Positions 1 to 11,669 of a DNA stretch of 64,000 nucleotides are shown here, piece by piece. The stretch is from Geosiphon pyriformis (taxonomy: Eukaryota > Glomeromycota > Glomeromycetes > Archaeosporales > Geosiphonaceae): NCBI GenBank assembly GCA_016748015.1, contig JAAOMT010000201.1, positions 122,458-186,457 of the forward strand. The letters are read 5' to 3'. Numbering within the stretch: the first letter of the stretch is position 1; each line of letters opens with the position of its first letter. Both the position numbers and the translations under genes were made by a program. A model generated the notes under the pieces. It was given only the letters and a program-made list of their open reading frames with translations, made no database searches and was not told the origin of the DNA.

Positions 1-60
1 TGCCCTCCAAGATATACAGACTGCTTTAGGGTAAAGAAACAACACTCCATTACTATTATT

Positions 61-1030
61 CAAAGGTAATGTTCAAGATCCAATTGAATAGTTGGATGAT
101 TTTGAAAGAGCTGTCACAGCCAACCAATATAATAATGAATACAAGTTCCAAATCATTGGTGGCTATCTTCAAGACTTTCTTGCTACTTGGTTTTCACAAG
201 AAACCAATGCCAATGCTCAACAAAGAATCATTAAATAAACACCAGCAAATGCTGAAAAAGACAACACTTTTTTTACTATCTGGTTTGAAACAAAATTTAG
301 AACTCTTATCTTGATTTTTAAATGGCACATAGAATTGGAAAGAAGAACCCAAGGCCCAGAAAAAATAGTAACTGAATATGCTAAAGTCATTAGAAAACTA
401 ATCAAGCATGTAGACTTTGATAAAAATTGGACAGAAAAGCAAAAAATTTATTTCTTTTCAAAAAAATTGAGAATTAATCTCTTATATGCTCTTTGGTCTC
501 TTTTGGCCCTGAAAAATAATCTCACAATAGATATGGCCATTAAACTTGCTCAGAAAATAGAAGATAACCAAAAAATGCATTTGGGATCCACCCTTCTAGT
601 TTTTACTTTTGCTCTTGTTATGACTCTTGTTTTACAAATGGCTGCTACCTATTTTGCTGCCCAAACTCAAGATCCAAATAAACAATTAATAGATAGACTT
701 ACAGCAAATCTTGCCTGACTATTGGAACTTTTGGCCCAAGCAATTAGAGAGAATCAACAATTCCAAAGATCTAGATTTGAACTTCTTTTAATCAACTCCA
801 ATAACCACCATATTAAAGACAACAAAATTGTAGCCCATTTGTATGCTATTACTGTAGACTAACTGAACACTTTTCAAGAGACTGCAACAATCCTCTATTG
901 CCCTCTCCAGCTCTTAGAAATAATAACACTCAGAATAACAGACCCAACCATAATAATATTTCTAATCAAAGACACAATCATGCCAACATCAATTTCTTTG
1001 GAGAGGATTTCTTAGTTGAAGCCACTGTTT
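61..1030 (+). pseudogene. Element A Gag (capsid and CCHC nucleocapsid), broken
   Basis: The capsid begins in a stretch reading F-K-G-N followed by a WLDDFERAVTAN-like segment (its Trp now a stop), matching the capsid start of B, C and F. A 135-codon piece at 311-718 continues the capsid. A zinc knuckle, CYYCRLTEHFSRDC (C-x2-C-x4-H-x4-C), is encoded at 844-885 in another frame. Several stops and at least one frameshift show it is dead. Gag would package element RNA in cytoplasmic particles. Confidence 0.75.
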
Positions 1031-1282
1031 ATCAGTCTTTAAACTAGTAAATGCACTTCCAAAGAGTGAAAGTGCAAGCCAACTAAAAGAAAACATCTTT
1101 TACACTTTTAAACTAATTGATGATAACCATAATATAGATGAACTGGCAATTAACACTTCTGATTCAACAAAAAAAAGAAGAAAGTCAAGATTGATTTCAT
1201 TCTAGATCTTAACAAAGTCTCAACTTCCATTGCTGACAACAATAAGCCACCAAAGACTAAAGTTTTTAAGAATCTTCCAAAA

Positions 1283-1861
1283 TTGGAATTCCCAGAAATT
1301 GTACAAAAATCTGGACCCTATTTTGTTGTGAAAGATCTTATGAAAACCCTAGCACACATTATTTTTGGCCAATTAATAACTCATCCACAGTTTAGAAAAA
1401 ATCTTAACAAATTATTGATCCTAAAGAAAAAAACACCAAAAACCAACAAACATTTACACCAAGCTGAACTTGCTAATAACAGCAATGTCACTCTTCTTAT
1501 TTGTAAAGCCCAAGTGGCTGGTTATTTTATTGATCTGATTCTGAACAGTGAATTATCTGTTAGTATTATTGCCAAGCACTTCTTAGAAGCAATTGGCAGA
1601 AAAATTAATGAGCCTTCCACTTGACTAATGACTAATGTACATGATAATAAGAAAAAAGACCTAATTATAGCCAAAGCTGTTCCTGTTCATATCAATGGCA
1701 TCAGCATTGAAATAGATATGGAAGTTTCTAAAATTAAAGAATATACTATTATAGTTGGCAATGAATGGCTTAAAAAAGCAAAAGCCTTACTTGATTATAA
1801 ACTTTATAAACTAACAATCAAATATAATGAGAAGTTCATTGTGGTTAAATGCTGCCATTGA
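1283..1861 (+). pseudogene. Element A aspartic protease, inactive
   Basis: Two pieces (1283-1624 and 1628-1861) align with the protease of the other elements. The active-site loop reads LILNSELSVSII where the others read LILDSGSAGSII, so the catalytic Asp is Asn and the Gly of the triad is Glu. The C-terminal part keeps VGNEWLKKAKALLDY, the counterpart of VGNDWLSKTNAMLDW. A stop separates the halves. In a working element this enzyme cuts the polyprotein. Confidence 0.75.
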
Positions 1862-2575
1862 ACAACCTTTCCAGTATTCAAGCAGAATCAAAAAAATGAG
1901 CAATTAGATGAATTAAATAATGAAGAGAGTGATGATAAAGAAGATCAAGAAGAACAAAAAGAAACTGCTAAACTTATCTATACTATTTTTACCAGCAATA
2001 GCAAGCCACTAGATAATGTTAAAGCTAACAAAAAAGAAATCCTTGTAAATAACAAGCTAATTTGCTGGTCCTATTATGATATCTTCAAAAGAATCTTTAA
2101 CAAAAAACCTGACAAAAAAGCCAAATACAGTTATTGGTGGCATGGTTCTTGTGCATAGTGCTGGTGTAATAAACTTTTGTATTTATCAAGTAATGAATGC
2201 AAATCCTGTCTGATTTATTACAAAGATTGGGAGCCAATTAGTTTGATACCCAGAAAAGAAATAAAAAAAGTACAGAAGTCCTTTAAGAACAAACCACCTG
2301 AGATCCAATCATTTGCAGTAAAACAAAGAGAATTCTCTTCAGAAGAAAATAAAATAGACATTGAATATCTGTTGGCTAAAAATAACCCAGTTATTTCAAA
2401 AGAAAGTGACACTCTTGAATGAACTCATATAATACAACACACCATTACTACCAAAGAAACTTGTTTCATTTATTTAAAGTCTTATTAATCCAATCAACAC
2501 AATGATAAATTTATTAAAAAAGAAATAAACCAGATGAAAAATCTTAGATTTATACAAAAAACCAAGAATAAATAG
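1862..2575 (+). pseudogene. Element A Cys-rich piece and pre-RT segment
   Basis: Acidic and Lys-rich sequence leads to a small Cys cluster near 2150-2215 (C-x2-C-x-C, with a stop inside, then C-x2-C), a shorter version of the CxxC region of B to G. About 200 bases later the text matches the segment just before RT in the other elements (TDIIQHQI, then EINQML). No dUTPase motif lies between. The frame runs up to the LTR at 2576 and resumes in RT after it. Confidence 0.6.
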
Positions 2576-3544
2576 TGTTACCAGTAAAATTTTAGCTATT
2601 AATTAGCATGAAATTACTTTTATAATTTTTATTATTAATTAGCATACATTATTATTATTTCGATTATCACTTATTATTTAATCAAATTATTAAATATCAT
2701 TACTCAATCAATAATTTGATTTGTACTTTAGATATTAAAATAATCAAATTACACAATACTCTGAACCATTTAACATAGTCAAAATTTGCCGAAATTAATA
2801 AAAATTGGCCGAAATAATCAATAGTTCAGTGAAATAATTTGTAGTTTGCTGAAATGTATCTTTAGTTCACCTAAATTGTAGCAAAAAGAAAAGTGTAAGT
2901 TCAAAGACTAGTACTATAACAAGTTGTATAAATGAAGAGCTTTTCTTTTCAAGAAAATGTATTTTTTTATAATATCTTATTATAGTACTTTACTTTAGAT
3001 ATCTTAATTAAAACAAATTATATTTTACACATTCAAATAAAAATTATATATTCGAAAACTAAATTCTTAAATTATTACACTTGAAATTCCCTCAACACAA
3101 TTAACGTTTTGAAATTGATTAGCTACTAATTTCAGTAATCTGTTAGTGACTCCAGGCCTGAATAAAAAACGTTTTTCTTAACAGAATTCTATTTTTTTAT
3201 ATTTTTTTTATTTTCTTTTTATTTTCTATCATAATCATTAGGGTAGCCTACAGACAAGATTTCTGTAGAAGAGTTGACTTTTACAGCAAAGTAACTACAC
3301 AATTTTAGTGAGCTTTCAGATGAGTAATTCCTGGAAAAGAGTTGATATTTACTACAACATAACTACACAAAATAACTGGCATGAAATTGGCCATTCCACT
3401 TATAAGCCCAGCAGTTCAAATTATAGGAAATAATTTGAAGATAAATTCAGTTACTGGAGGTCCAACTACTTCCTGGAAACGTGAATTCACAGCAAATCAA
3501 CATTAACAACATTTAAAAAAAGAGACCAAAAACCTCTGGTAACA
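2576..3544 (+). repeat. Solo LTR of the element D family inserted in element A RT
   Basis: Begins TGTTACCAG and ends CTGGTAACA, and matches the LTR of D at 57027-58008 (reverse strand there) along its length. Flanks ATAG (2572-2575) and ATGG (3545-3548) look like a 4-bp target duplication with one G/A change. Removing the LTR and one flank restores the RT frame: ...IQKTKNK joins WAFPVVVV, matching the pre-RT and RT start of F. No internal region is present, so this is a solo LTR. A TATA-like TATAAAT lies near 2928. Confidence 0.9.
2775..2880 (+). repeat. U3 tandem array of the D-type LTR
   Basis: Four to five imperfect units of about 22 bases built on AGTTYRCYGAAATAATT lie upstream of the TATA-like box. 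The same array, with other substitutions, is in the D 3' LTR (about 57668-57800 on the minus strand). Its position upstream of the presumed promoter suggests factor binding sites; that is inference. Confidence 0.6.
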
Positions 3545-4600
3545 ATGGGCTTTCCCAGTTGTAGTGGTATTTAAAAAAGATAGAACTCTATACTTCTGTG
3601 TCAATTACTGCCAATTAAATGCCATCACTATAAAAGACATGTATTTACTCCCCAAAATTGATGCAATGTTAGATAAATTCAATGGTGCTGCTTTCTTTTC
3701 AACCATTGACTTAATTGCTAAATTCTAGCAAGTAGAAATAGAACCAGAAAGCAAAAAGAAAACTGCTTTTATTACTAAGTATGGCACCTATGAATTTACA
3801 GTCATGCCTTTTGGTTTTACTAATGCTCCTCTTACCTTTCAATGTCTAATAGACAAAATGTTTGAATCAGTAAAAGAAAACTTTGTTTTGGTTTACTTGA
3901 ACAATATAATGGTATACTCAAAAACCTGGGATAAACACCTTGAACACTTGTAAAAAGTTTTTGACCTTCTTAGAAATGCTGGCCTCAAGATAAATCCAAT
4001 TTAATCTTTTTTTGGATGTCAATCCACCCAGTTTTTTGGTTATCTTATTGCAAAAGATCGAATTTTCCCTGACCCAACTAAAATTGAAAAAGTTCAGAAC
4101 ATTAGACAACCAATAAATATTCTTAAACTACACTCTTTCCTTGGTTTGACTTCTTACTATTGCAAATTTATTAAGAATTTCTCCAAAATTGTCTTTTCAT
4201 TCAATCAGCTACTCAAGAAAAATGTCAATTATTACTGGGACACTTATCAACAAAAAGCTTTTGAAATTCTGAAGGAAAAACTTGTTACTGAACCAAGTTT
4301 TAAACAACCTAACTTGGACTAATTTTTTATTCTCCACACTGATATATCTGGCTATGGACTTGGTGCTGTTCTCTCACAAAAAAATAAAGATAACAGAGAA
4401 CATGCTATAGCATATGTTAGTAGATCCTTTACACCAGCAGAAAAGAACTATTCAATCACTGAGCAAAAATGCTTAGCAGTAGTTTGGGCTACCAGTTACT
4501 AGAACAAATATCTCCTTGGTGTAAAGTTTTTGGTAGTAACAGATTACCAAGTCTTGGTTTGGCTATGTAATAAAAAAAAGCTGGAACACAAATAGATAAC
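3545..4600 (+). pseudogene. Element A reverse transcriptase and RNase H, broken
   Basis: RT runs from WAFPVVVVFKK through MPFGFTNAPLTFQ to the active-site strand VYLNNIMVYSK near 3891, where the second and third positions of the usual Y-x-D-D are both Asn, so the polymerase is dead. RNase H follows: LHTDISGYGLGAVLSQ keeps the first catalytic Asp and VVTDYQ the later one. Stops at former Trp and Gln positions interrupt both. Confidence 0.8.
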
Positions 4601-4977
4601 TCGCTAAATACTCCACTTGAACAAATTCAACTATGACATCCAACACCACAAAAGAGCTAATTATCAAAACACTGACACTTTCTCTAAACTTACCATCTAG
4701 TAATAGTACAACCCTTTTAAACCAAACCAACTTAATTATTAGTAACTCTTCTTTTGACAAACACAATAATAAGCTTGGACAACTACTCTGTCTTAATGAA
4801 ATTTTTGGGTAAAGAACAATATTCACCAGAATACACTTGACAGCAAAGAGAACATTTGTGTAAACAATTAAATTTCTATTTGATCTGCCAGAACCAATTA
4901 TATAAAAAAAACAGAAAAGATCCTAACTGCTCTTAGAGATTTATCAGATTTGAAGAAAGAGAAATTGTAATATAAAA

Positions 4978-6060
4978 CATGTATACTGACCCATTAGCTG
5001 AACACTTTGGAAAAACAAAAACAATTCAGAAAATTTTAGCTCACTATTATTAGTCTACTTTGGAAAAAAACATTGCTAAATACATTAAAACCTGTGATAT
5101 TTGCCAAAAAAGAAGCAAACCCAATCACAAAAAAAATATCTACCCAATCTCTGTTGGTTAACCATTTGATAGAATTGGTATAGATGTTGTTGAATCTTTA
5201 ATAATAACTTTTAATAACAACAAATACATTATTACAGTTACTGACTATTTTACAAAATAAGTAGAAGCAAGAGCTACTCCAGACCAAACAGTAGTCTCAA
5301 TAGCCAATTTTATTTATGAAGATATTATCTGCCATTATGGCTGCTCCAGAGAACTTTTATCTGATAAAAAAAAAGCTTTTCTCAATACACTAGTTGAAGA
5401 ACTTTGCAAGAAAATGGGAATATGTTATAAACTTTCCTCCCTTTATTACTCTTAAACAAATAGCCTAGTAGAATGTTTCAATAGAACACTATATGAAACT
5501 CTAGCCAAAACCAGTAAAGAAACAAACTTATAGAACAAAGTACTGCCTTTAGCTTTGTTTGCTTATAAAACTGTAAATCATAACATAACAAGTTATGAAC
5601 CTTTTTATCTGCTTTATGGATGTATGGCAACACTACCAATAGAAACTGATATTGAAACAAAACTATTTGAAGAGATTATAATAAGAAATTACAAAGACAT
5701 TTTGCAAAGAAAACTTGGTACCATTCTTGACTCTTTGGTAGAAGCATGAATAATTGTCTTTGAAAAAATAAACAGTTTTAAAAAAAGCTTAAAAAAAAGA
5801 AAACCTATAAAACACTTTCTTTAAGTGTTAGTGACTTGGTATTAAAATACCATTCAGACAAAAACAATATTTATGGTGATAAATTTTTTAGCTGGTGAAA
5901 AAGACCTTTTATAGTCAACAAAGTTTTGAACAATGGTTTTTATATTCTTCAAGATCAATTCAGAACAATTTTCAATGATTATCTTGTTTATAATACACAA
6001 CTCAAGAAATATTACAAATGACTTGATTGGTTGTCTGTTGTGGTAATACTGACCCAAATA
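4978..6060 (+). pseudogene. Element A integrase, broken
   Basis: The HHCC zinc domain is visible (YTDPLAEHFGKT ... CDICQKRS). The core keeps the first Asp (IGIDVVE), the second (LLSDKKKAF) and the Glu (NSLVECFN), but stops break it. A GPF-like end (FIVNKVLNNGFYILQD) is at about 5890-5960. It would have joined element cDNA to chromosomal DNA. Confidence 0.75.
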
Positions 6061-6624
6061 ATCAGCAAAAATCAAGTATAAATAAATGCATCATTCCCAA
6101 AACAAAAATATTTTCAATCGACATAAACAATTATTTTTTGGATCAAAACATTCAAAACACTTTTTATACTTTCCATGAGTATTGGATCAAAAACTATCTA
6201 AATGCTACTCTGACTATTAAAAAACAGATCATTATAATGAATAGCAGTAGAACACATACTGTTATTAGACCAAAGAAAACCACTATTAGAAGAGAAAAAA
6301 TTGGTAGCAAAATAAATAAATATATATCTGTTGAAAAGTATAACAGCAACTATATTCTTATTTTTTAGAACAATTGGAAAAACAATTCAAAAAATCTTGT
6401 TTATAGACAAAAATTTGTCATATGAAAGGCAATTAAAACTCTATGGTTGCTTTGGAGAAATCATAGAGGATATAAAACTCATGAAGAAAACAACTTCAGA
6501 GATACAGGCAGAAATTTTGGACATTATATGGTTATATATTCCAAAAATTTTAACTATTGCTAGAAAAACCAAAACTTTAATACAAAAATTTGGTTTTTTG
6601 GATACAAAATTCATTTCACTTTAA
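6027..6624 (+). pseudogene. Element A third ORF, unknown function
   Basis: Two overlapping frames (6027-6368 and 6331-6624) lie where the other elements have a third ORF. Weak similarity to the D version can be followed by eye: LNATLTIKKQIIIMNSS against TIPELFITITGNHINY, and near the end a segment with IQAEILDIIWLY against ISSIILDYYLE. No known domain, signal peptide or membrane segment is recognised. Confidence 0.45.
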
Positions 6625-6757
6625 GTATTATATACCCTATTCACAAAAAACTTCAATAAATTAGTTAGCTTTGAGTTAGATAAAACTTTTTAATTAAATT
6701 ACATCATGAATAGCTTGATTTCACTGGAGCTCAATTTCTTTGGAAAGAATAATATTA

Positions 6758-7140
6758 TGATTGAAACCTATACTTCTTATTAATTATCACATATATTAGC
6801 CACTAATGTCATATAATTAGCCATTCTATTTTTAAATAGTGATCATTGATCTGATCATTGACCTAATTGTTGACCTGATTATTGACCACTTTTGATAGCT
6901 ATATAAGTGATGAATCTCTTAACTATAGAAAAAAATATAAAAATCAAAGAAAGAAAAGAAATAAAATAACAACTTCATTTCAATTCTTTTCTTATCACTA
7001 ATTTTTTTTTCTTATCTTCAAGTATCTGAACATTTTAAAGATAAAAAAATACTTATTGGTTATTTCCTACCTTTTTCCTAAAACATGTAATTGTAGTATT
7101 TGAAAATTGTTAAATAAAACATGATTAAAAAGTATATCTG
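6758..7140 (+). repeat. Putative element A 3' LTR with U3 array and TATA box
   Basis: A purine-rich run (TGGAAAGAATAAT, 6741-6753) that could be a polypurine tract precedes this stretch. At 6840-6895 there are four imperfect copies of TGATCATTGACC, followed by CTATATAAG (about 6900), which fits a U3 promoter. The ends are not fixed, because no second LTR is in the window. Confidence 0.4.
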
Positions 7141-8011
7141 ATACCTGATATTGAATTCTAAGAGTGCCAACATGAGACATAGAATTATACCAGTATATGA
7201 TCATTTGTTAACAATATGGAATATTCCTCTATCTTCAGATTCCTGGTTATCTTTTGAAAAGTATAGTAACTGAGATATTTTATGAAACTAATCTTGTATA
7301 TTAAATTTATATTCATTCAATTCACTCTTTGAAGTTGAATTCTCTTTGATTCCTTTTATTACTCTACAATCCTGTTTTCTCTTGCTATCTGTTAGTTTGT
7401 TACTCCAACCTGTAATAATATTCTTAATAAAAAACCAAATAACAATATGTTAAAAACTCAAAATAAACAAATTTTTTCCCCATTTATATTTTTATTATCA
7501 TATACTATTATATAACAACAAAAGCTGACAAATGCCTTTAGAAATTAACATATGCAGAATAAAACATTTGGAAAAATAAAGTTAAAAGTCAGAGTTTTGA
7601 ATAATACAAATATTAGTCAACCATATATTTTATTTAATTTAATAATCAATTATATATTTTAATTGTCTTTGACTATAATATTATTCTATCTAGTTTCCTT
7701 AACCTATCCTAAAAATTTTATTCTAAAATTTCCAAAAAAAACTCTATATTTGTCTGAACAAATATATCTATATAATAAAAACAAACATATAGAAAAGGAA
7801 ACCAACTTTAATGAAATATAAATTATTAATTAAACATTAGATAATGAGACAAATATTGAACTTACTATATAAAAAAACCTAAAAATTACATAAAAGTCAA
7901 CAATTATAGTGTTTACAAAAACATTTAGCAGACTTTTTTAACCATGAATAAAAACAAATCAAAGACATCTACCAAGTTATTAAATAGTATTGTCCACTTT
8001 GAGATATGTGT
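7141..8011. other. AT-rich stretch without a recognised gene
   Basis: No coding similarity, LTR or RNA gene was recognised. It is AT-rich with short homopolymer runs and ends with GTGT, the left flank of the element C 5' LTR. It may be host DNA or an older repeat remnant. Confidence 0.5.
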
Positions 8012-8929
8012 TGTTACTGGAAGAAAAAAAACCTATTAAAGAAAGAAAAAAAAATGTAACCTGAAGAAAAACGTGACAAAATGTAAAAGAATACAGAATA
8101 GTACGCAATAATGTTGAATAACATGTTATAATATAGAATAACGTGTTATAACGTAGGATAACATGTTATAATACAGGATAACATAGAATAACATGTAATA
8201 ATGTTAGATAATGTGTTATAACATAGGATAATTAGTTATAATGTAAGAAAAATGAAGTGATAACTAGCAAATCCAGACAATCCAAAACAATTCTGTAAAA
8301 CTAGAAAATACACATATATAGCAATAGCATTGGAAGCAGAAAAAAGGAGACAGAGACAGAAATTTCTTAGTTACTATTCCCCAATTAGAAACCATAGCAT
8401 TCCAAAATATCAATAAATATACTTATTTAGCATCTTAAATCCAGTTGTTTGCTATCAACCCTAAATGGTAATAGTAATTGATACTTAAAACACATGGAAA
8501 CAATAGTCCTTGATCACAGCTATTGATAAAATACTAACTTATATTGTCTTGGCTTATTGTTTTTATTTTTCTTTATCTCTTTTATTTTTGCTTTTATTTT
8601 GTTGTGTATACTAATTGATTAAGGATTAAGCATTAAGTATTGATGTCAAGAATTGCCTAGTAAAAGACCTCTGTGAGTGAATAGAATGCATAAAAATTAC
8701 AGATTGCTTACCAGAAGATTGCTGGCCACCACACTAAGAAAGAAATTTCCAGAATTGCAATTCTGGAAAGCTATAGATAAAATAAACATGAGAATCTCTA
8801 TTTATTATACAAAGAACTCCAATCAAAATCTTCAGATTGAAACATCTTCAAACATTATTAACGTCATCAATTGAGCACTAAGTTATGGTTTGTTATTTGC
8901 TTTGAGACCCCAAATAATCACCTGTAATA
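8012..8929 (+). repeat. Element C 5' LTR
   Basis: Starts TGTTACTGG and ends TGTAATA (TGTAACA in related copies). It matches 47525-48389 along its length. It contains a 20-bp repeat array (8116-8245), a TATA box (ATATATAGC, 8314-8322), a degraded form of the conserved hairpin, and a mutated copy (GAGCACTA) of the segment complementary to the primer-binding site. Confidence 0.9.
8116..8245 (+). repeat. 20-bp palindromic tandem array in C U3
   Basis: Six units of exactly 20 bases plus one half unit, consensus RGATAACATGTTATAAYAT. The centre, ATAACATGTTAT, is a perfect 12-bp palindrome. The partner LTR (47605-47725) has about five units, so copy number changes. It lies some 70-200 bases upstream of the TATA box. 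Confidence 0.85.
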
Positions 8930-8931
8930 TT

Positions 8932-8949
8932 TGGTGCTTTCTGTGAGGT
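8932..8949 (+). promoter_or_regulatory. Element C primer-binding site
   Basis: TGGTGCTTTCTGTGAGG starts two bases after the LTR end. It matches the site of B, F, G and E apart from one base. The complementary primer would end in AGCACCA-3'. I could not assign it to a tRNA. Confidence 0.75.
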
Positions 8950-8991
8950 ATAATTTTACAGAGAACCAGTACTAACAACAATCATCCAAAA

Positions 8992-10720
8992 GTGGCAGAA
9001 TCAAAAATCATAGGAGCAAACCATTTAAGATTCGCCAAATCCTTGTTTCAACAGTACAGCCAACAGTTAGAATTAAACAACAACTATTTTCCAGTGGAAT
9101 TAGCCTTCAATTTTTATGTTAATGATAAAATCACAGACTGCTTAGGAGAAACAGTTAACATTGAATCCACAAGAGAAAATTTCTATACAGAATTATTTCA
9201 ACATACCAGCTTACCAAGAAATCACAGTTTCACACCAATCATCAGAGAAATCAATTAAACCATTGAAAAGTACACCCAACAACAATTTCTCATCACTTAT
9301 GCAGACAAAGGCAAAGGAAGATTGCAAACACCAGTAGTAACACCCAAAAAAATACAACCATTTACTTGGAAGAAAACCAGAGTTGAATTACCAACCAATT
9401 TATCATATTATTATACATCAGGAAGTGCCATTAACATCTCTTTAGCAGACATGTCCACATCAAATAAAATATCAACCTTTGGATGATTCTCATTTTAAAG
9501 TAAACAAAAAAGAGCAGAGTTATTAGGACCATATGGCAAATATTTTGAAGGATTTAAATCACAATGACCAATGTTATCAGGATTTTGATCACTGTCACCC
9601 CCACCAGACTTTGGAACAACTGATCTGTGGGAAGTAATGGAATCAAAAGAAGAGGAAGAAGAAGAAAGTGAGGATCAGAAATTTACTTACCAAAACCCAA
9701 TCCTAGAAAATCCGGAAGTTGAAACTCCAAACATTTAAACCCAGCAAACTCAAAACAATCCAAACTCCAAAACAATTAATTAGCAAAACTTACCTTCAGT
9801 AATTGTTATCAATCAGCCACCAATTGAACTAATTATCAAACCAATTCAACAGCAGCCACTTTAGCAACCTATTCAACAATTACTACCATCACAACAACTG
9901 ATCACACAAATGGCATACACACCCATCACAAAGCTAAAAAAATTTTCTGGTGAAAAGAATGACAGTTAAACATGAATCAATGACATTACCAAAACCATTA
10001 CCACCAATAATTGGGATGATGCCAGAGCTCTTCAAGCAATCCCCTATTTTCTTCAGGATGCCACTAACTCATGGTATTATAACCTAGCTCAGATATAATA
10101 AACATTTGATGCATTTAAATTGGAATTTTTAAAATACTTTAGTAATAGCAATAGCATCAACCACTTAGCCAACATCTTTATTACCATTGAGCAAGGAGAA
10201 ACTGAAACAGTCACTACTTACTTGGGACACTTCCACAGGAATCTGCACCAAATTCAGACAATACAAGTTGATTATTTCACAGTGCCACAAATTCTAAACC
10301 AATTCATTAGAGGCCTGTACAGTAGTATTCTCCAATGCATACATCTTTTGCATCCAGCAGATCTTCAAGCTGCTATTACAAATGCCAGAGATTTTGAAGC
10401 AGCTGAACTTGAAGCCAACCATGCCCAAGCCATAAATCTAGTGATGAACAGATCATTTGAATTGAATTCCAAATTAAAACAATTCAGTAATTCAATTAAT
10501 CAGAAACTAGAAGGATACTTAGCTGACAATTAAGCAATTTATTAGCCTTCACAATAACACAATAATTCAGAAAACACGAATCATTTCCAAAATCAGTTGC
10601 ATTCCTTATTATCATCATTCAATCAGCCATGGCAGCAAAAGATGCATAGTTACTACAATTGTAGTACACAAGGTTACATCAGAGCTAGCTGCCAAGTTTA
10701 TAGCAATAATTTATGATTGG
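8992..10720 (+). pseudogene. Element C Gag, broken
   Basis: The N-terminal domain starts V-AESKIIGANHLRFAKSLF at a GTG codon; no in-frame ATG precedes it after the primer-binding site. An acidic, Gln-rich linker follows (about 9640-9900). The capsid (about 9910-10533) includes the intact 137-codon piece 10120-10533 with YFSNSNSINHLANIF and ILNQFIRGL. The nucleocapsid knuckle (about 10650) has lost its first Cys and its His (YYNCSTQGYIRASC). Stops fall mainly where relatives have Gln or Trp. Confidence 0.8.
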
Positions 10721-11072
10721 AAAATCAAAATCAAAACTCCAATTGCAGATTTCAAACTCCAAACCACTACTCAAATCAAGATTACTATCAACCATACTAC
10801 ACTCAAATAGCACAACAACCAATCTACTAAATCTTAGCACCAGTTATCTACCAGCCATAGCTGCAAGTAATATATCACCTACAACAAATTCAAACCCCAC
10901 CACACAATTCAATCCAGATGTCACTTGGAAACCAAAGACCAAAAATCATTCAGCAAAACTAAAGATCAGTGATGGTTTTACATTAACCAATCTCCAGTTT
11001 ATCTAACCATGCCTTAGAATCATGTCTCAGGAATTTGGAAAATAGGTACAACTAAAATCAGAGTTTCCAGAA

Positions 11073-11669
11073 CTATCTGAGTCTCCTGGTTACTCCAGAA
11101 GACGTCTCAACTAACAACAACCTGAAAACCTCCCTGAAACAAACAATCAATAACAACATATCTCCAGCCATTGTCACAAACAATGAATTGTTAGCAGTTA
11201 TTTTTCCCTTTGAAATCAAAGGACCAACCGAAACTCTTCTCTTTAGCAGAGCCACCCTTGATATGAAACTCATCACTGCTATATACACCAATGCCAAGAT
11301 CAATGGGCAGGCCATTAAGCTAATCTTAGACAATAATTCAGCAGGCAGCATCATCACATGACAACTCATAGACCAATTAGGTTGCCGAGTTGATTGCACT
11401 ACCAGCATTAGAATTATCACTGCTAATGGAGCCACCAAAACTCCAATTGGTGAAATCAACAATTTTCTCATCAAAGTCAATGGTATTATTGTACCAATCA
11501 AGGTTTTAGTTATGGAAGCCACCTAGTATTAAGCTCTTATTGGTAATGACTGGCTGTCTAAAACCAATGCCATGCTCGACTGGAACACCCAGAAACTACA
11601 GCTCAGCCAAAATGGATAGCATACTAGAGTATCAGCCACCTGTGGATACTTCAAGACCACTACAACTAT
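11073..11669 (+). pseudogene. Element C protease, N-terminal part, cut by element B
   Basis: Retropepsin-like domain. The active-site loop reads LILDNNSAGSIIT where relatives read LILDSGSAGSIIT, so Ser and Gly of the triad are lost. The conserved IGNDWLSKTNAMLDW follows. The frame breaks off in a Thr-rich stretch at the start of the B LTR and resumes at 21659 as VPLIEFEEEE, exactly as in intact relatives. Confidence 0.85.

Larger units (their letters stand above)
1..7140 (+). mobile_element. Element A: decayed Ty3/gypsy element without dUTPase (5' end outside window)
   Basis: Remnant with gag, protease, a short Cys-rich piece, RT, RNase H, integrase and a third ORF in the usual gypsy order. 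Its 5' LTR and the start of gag lie left of the window. It is the most divergent copy here: the sequence passes from the Cys-rich piece (about 2140-2220) to the segment just before RT (about 2425) with no room for a dUTPase, unlike all other elements in the window. The RT is interrupted by a solo LTR at 2576-3544. The 3' limit is approximate because its own LTR cannot be paired with a second copy. Confidence 0.8.

Noticed and set aside
7141-8011. Search for tRNA or other RNA genes in the only unassigned stretch
   Set aside because: No cloverleaf or box A/B pattern could be made out; only AT-rich sequence.
8116-8245. Regular short repeats that could suggest a CRISPR array
   Set aside because: Units are contiguous at 20 bases with no unique spacers, lie in U3 of an LTR upstream of a TATA box, and the context is a retrotransposon.
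11073-11522. Long opposite-strand reading frame over the C protease (and similar ones at 34085-34378, 38695-38910, 51536-51820)
   Set aside because: Each mirrors the conserved protease coding strand; the antisense protein has no recognisable feature and only reflects codon bias.
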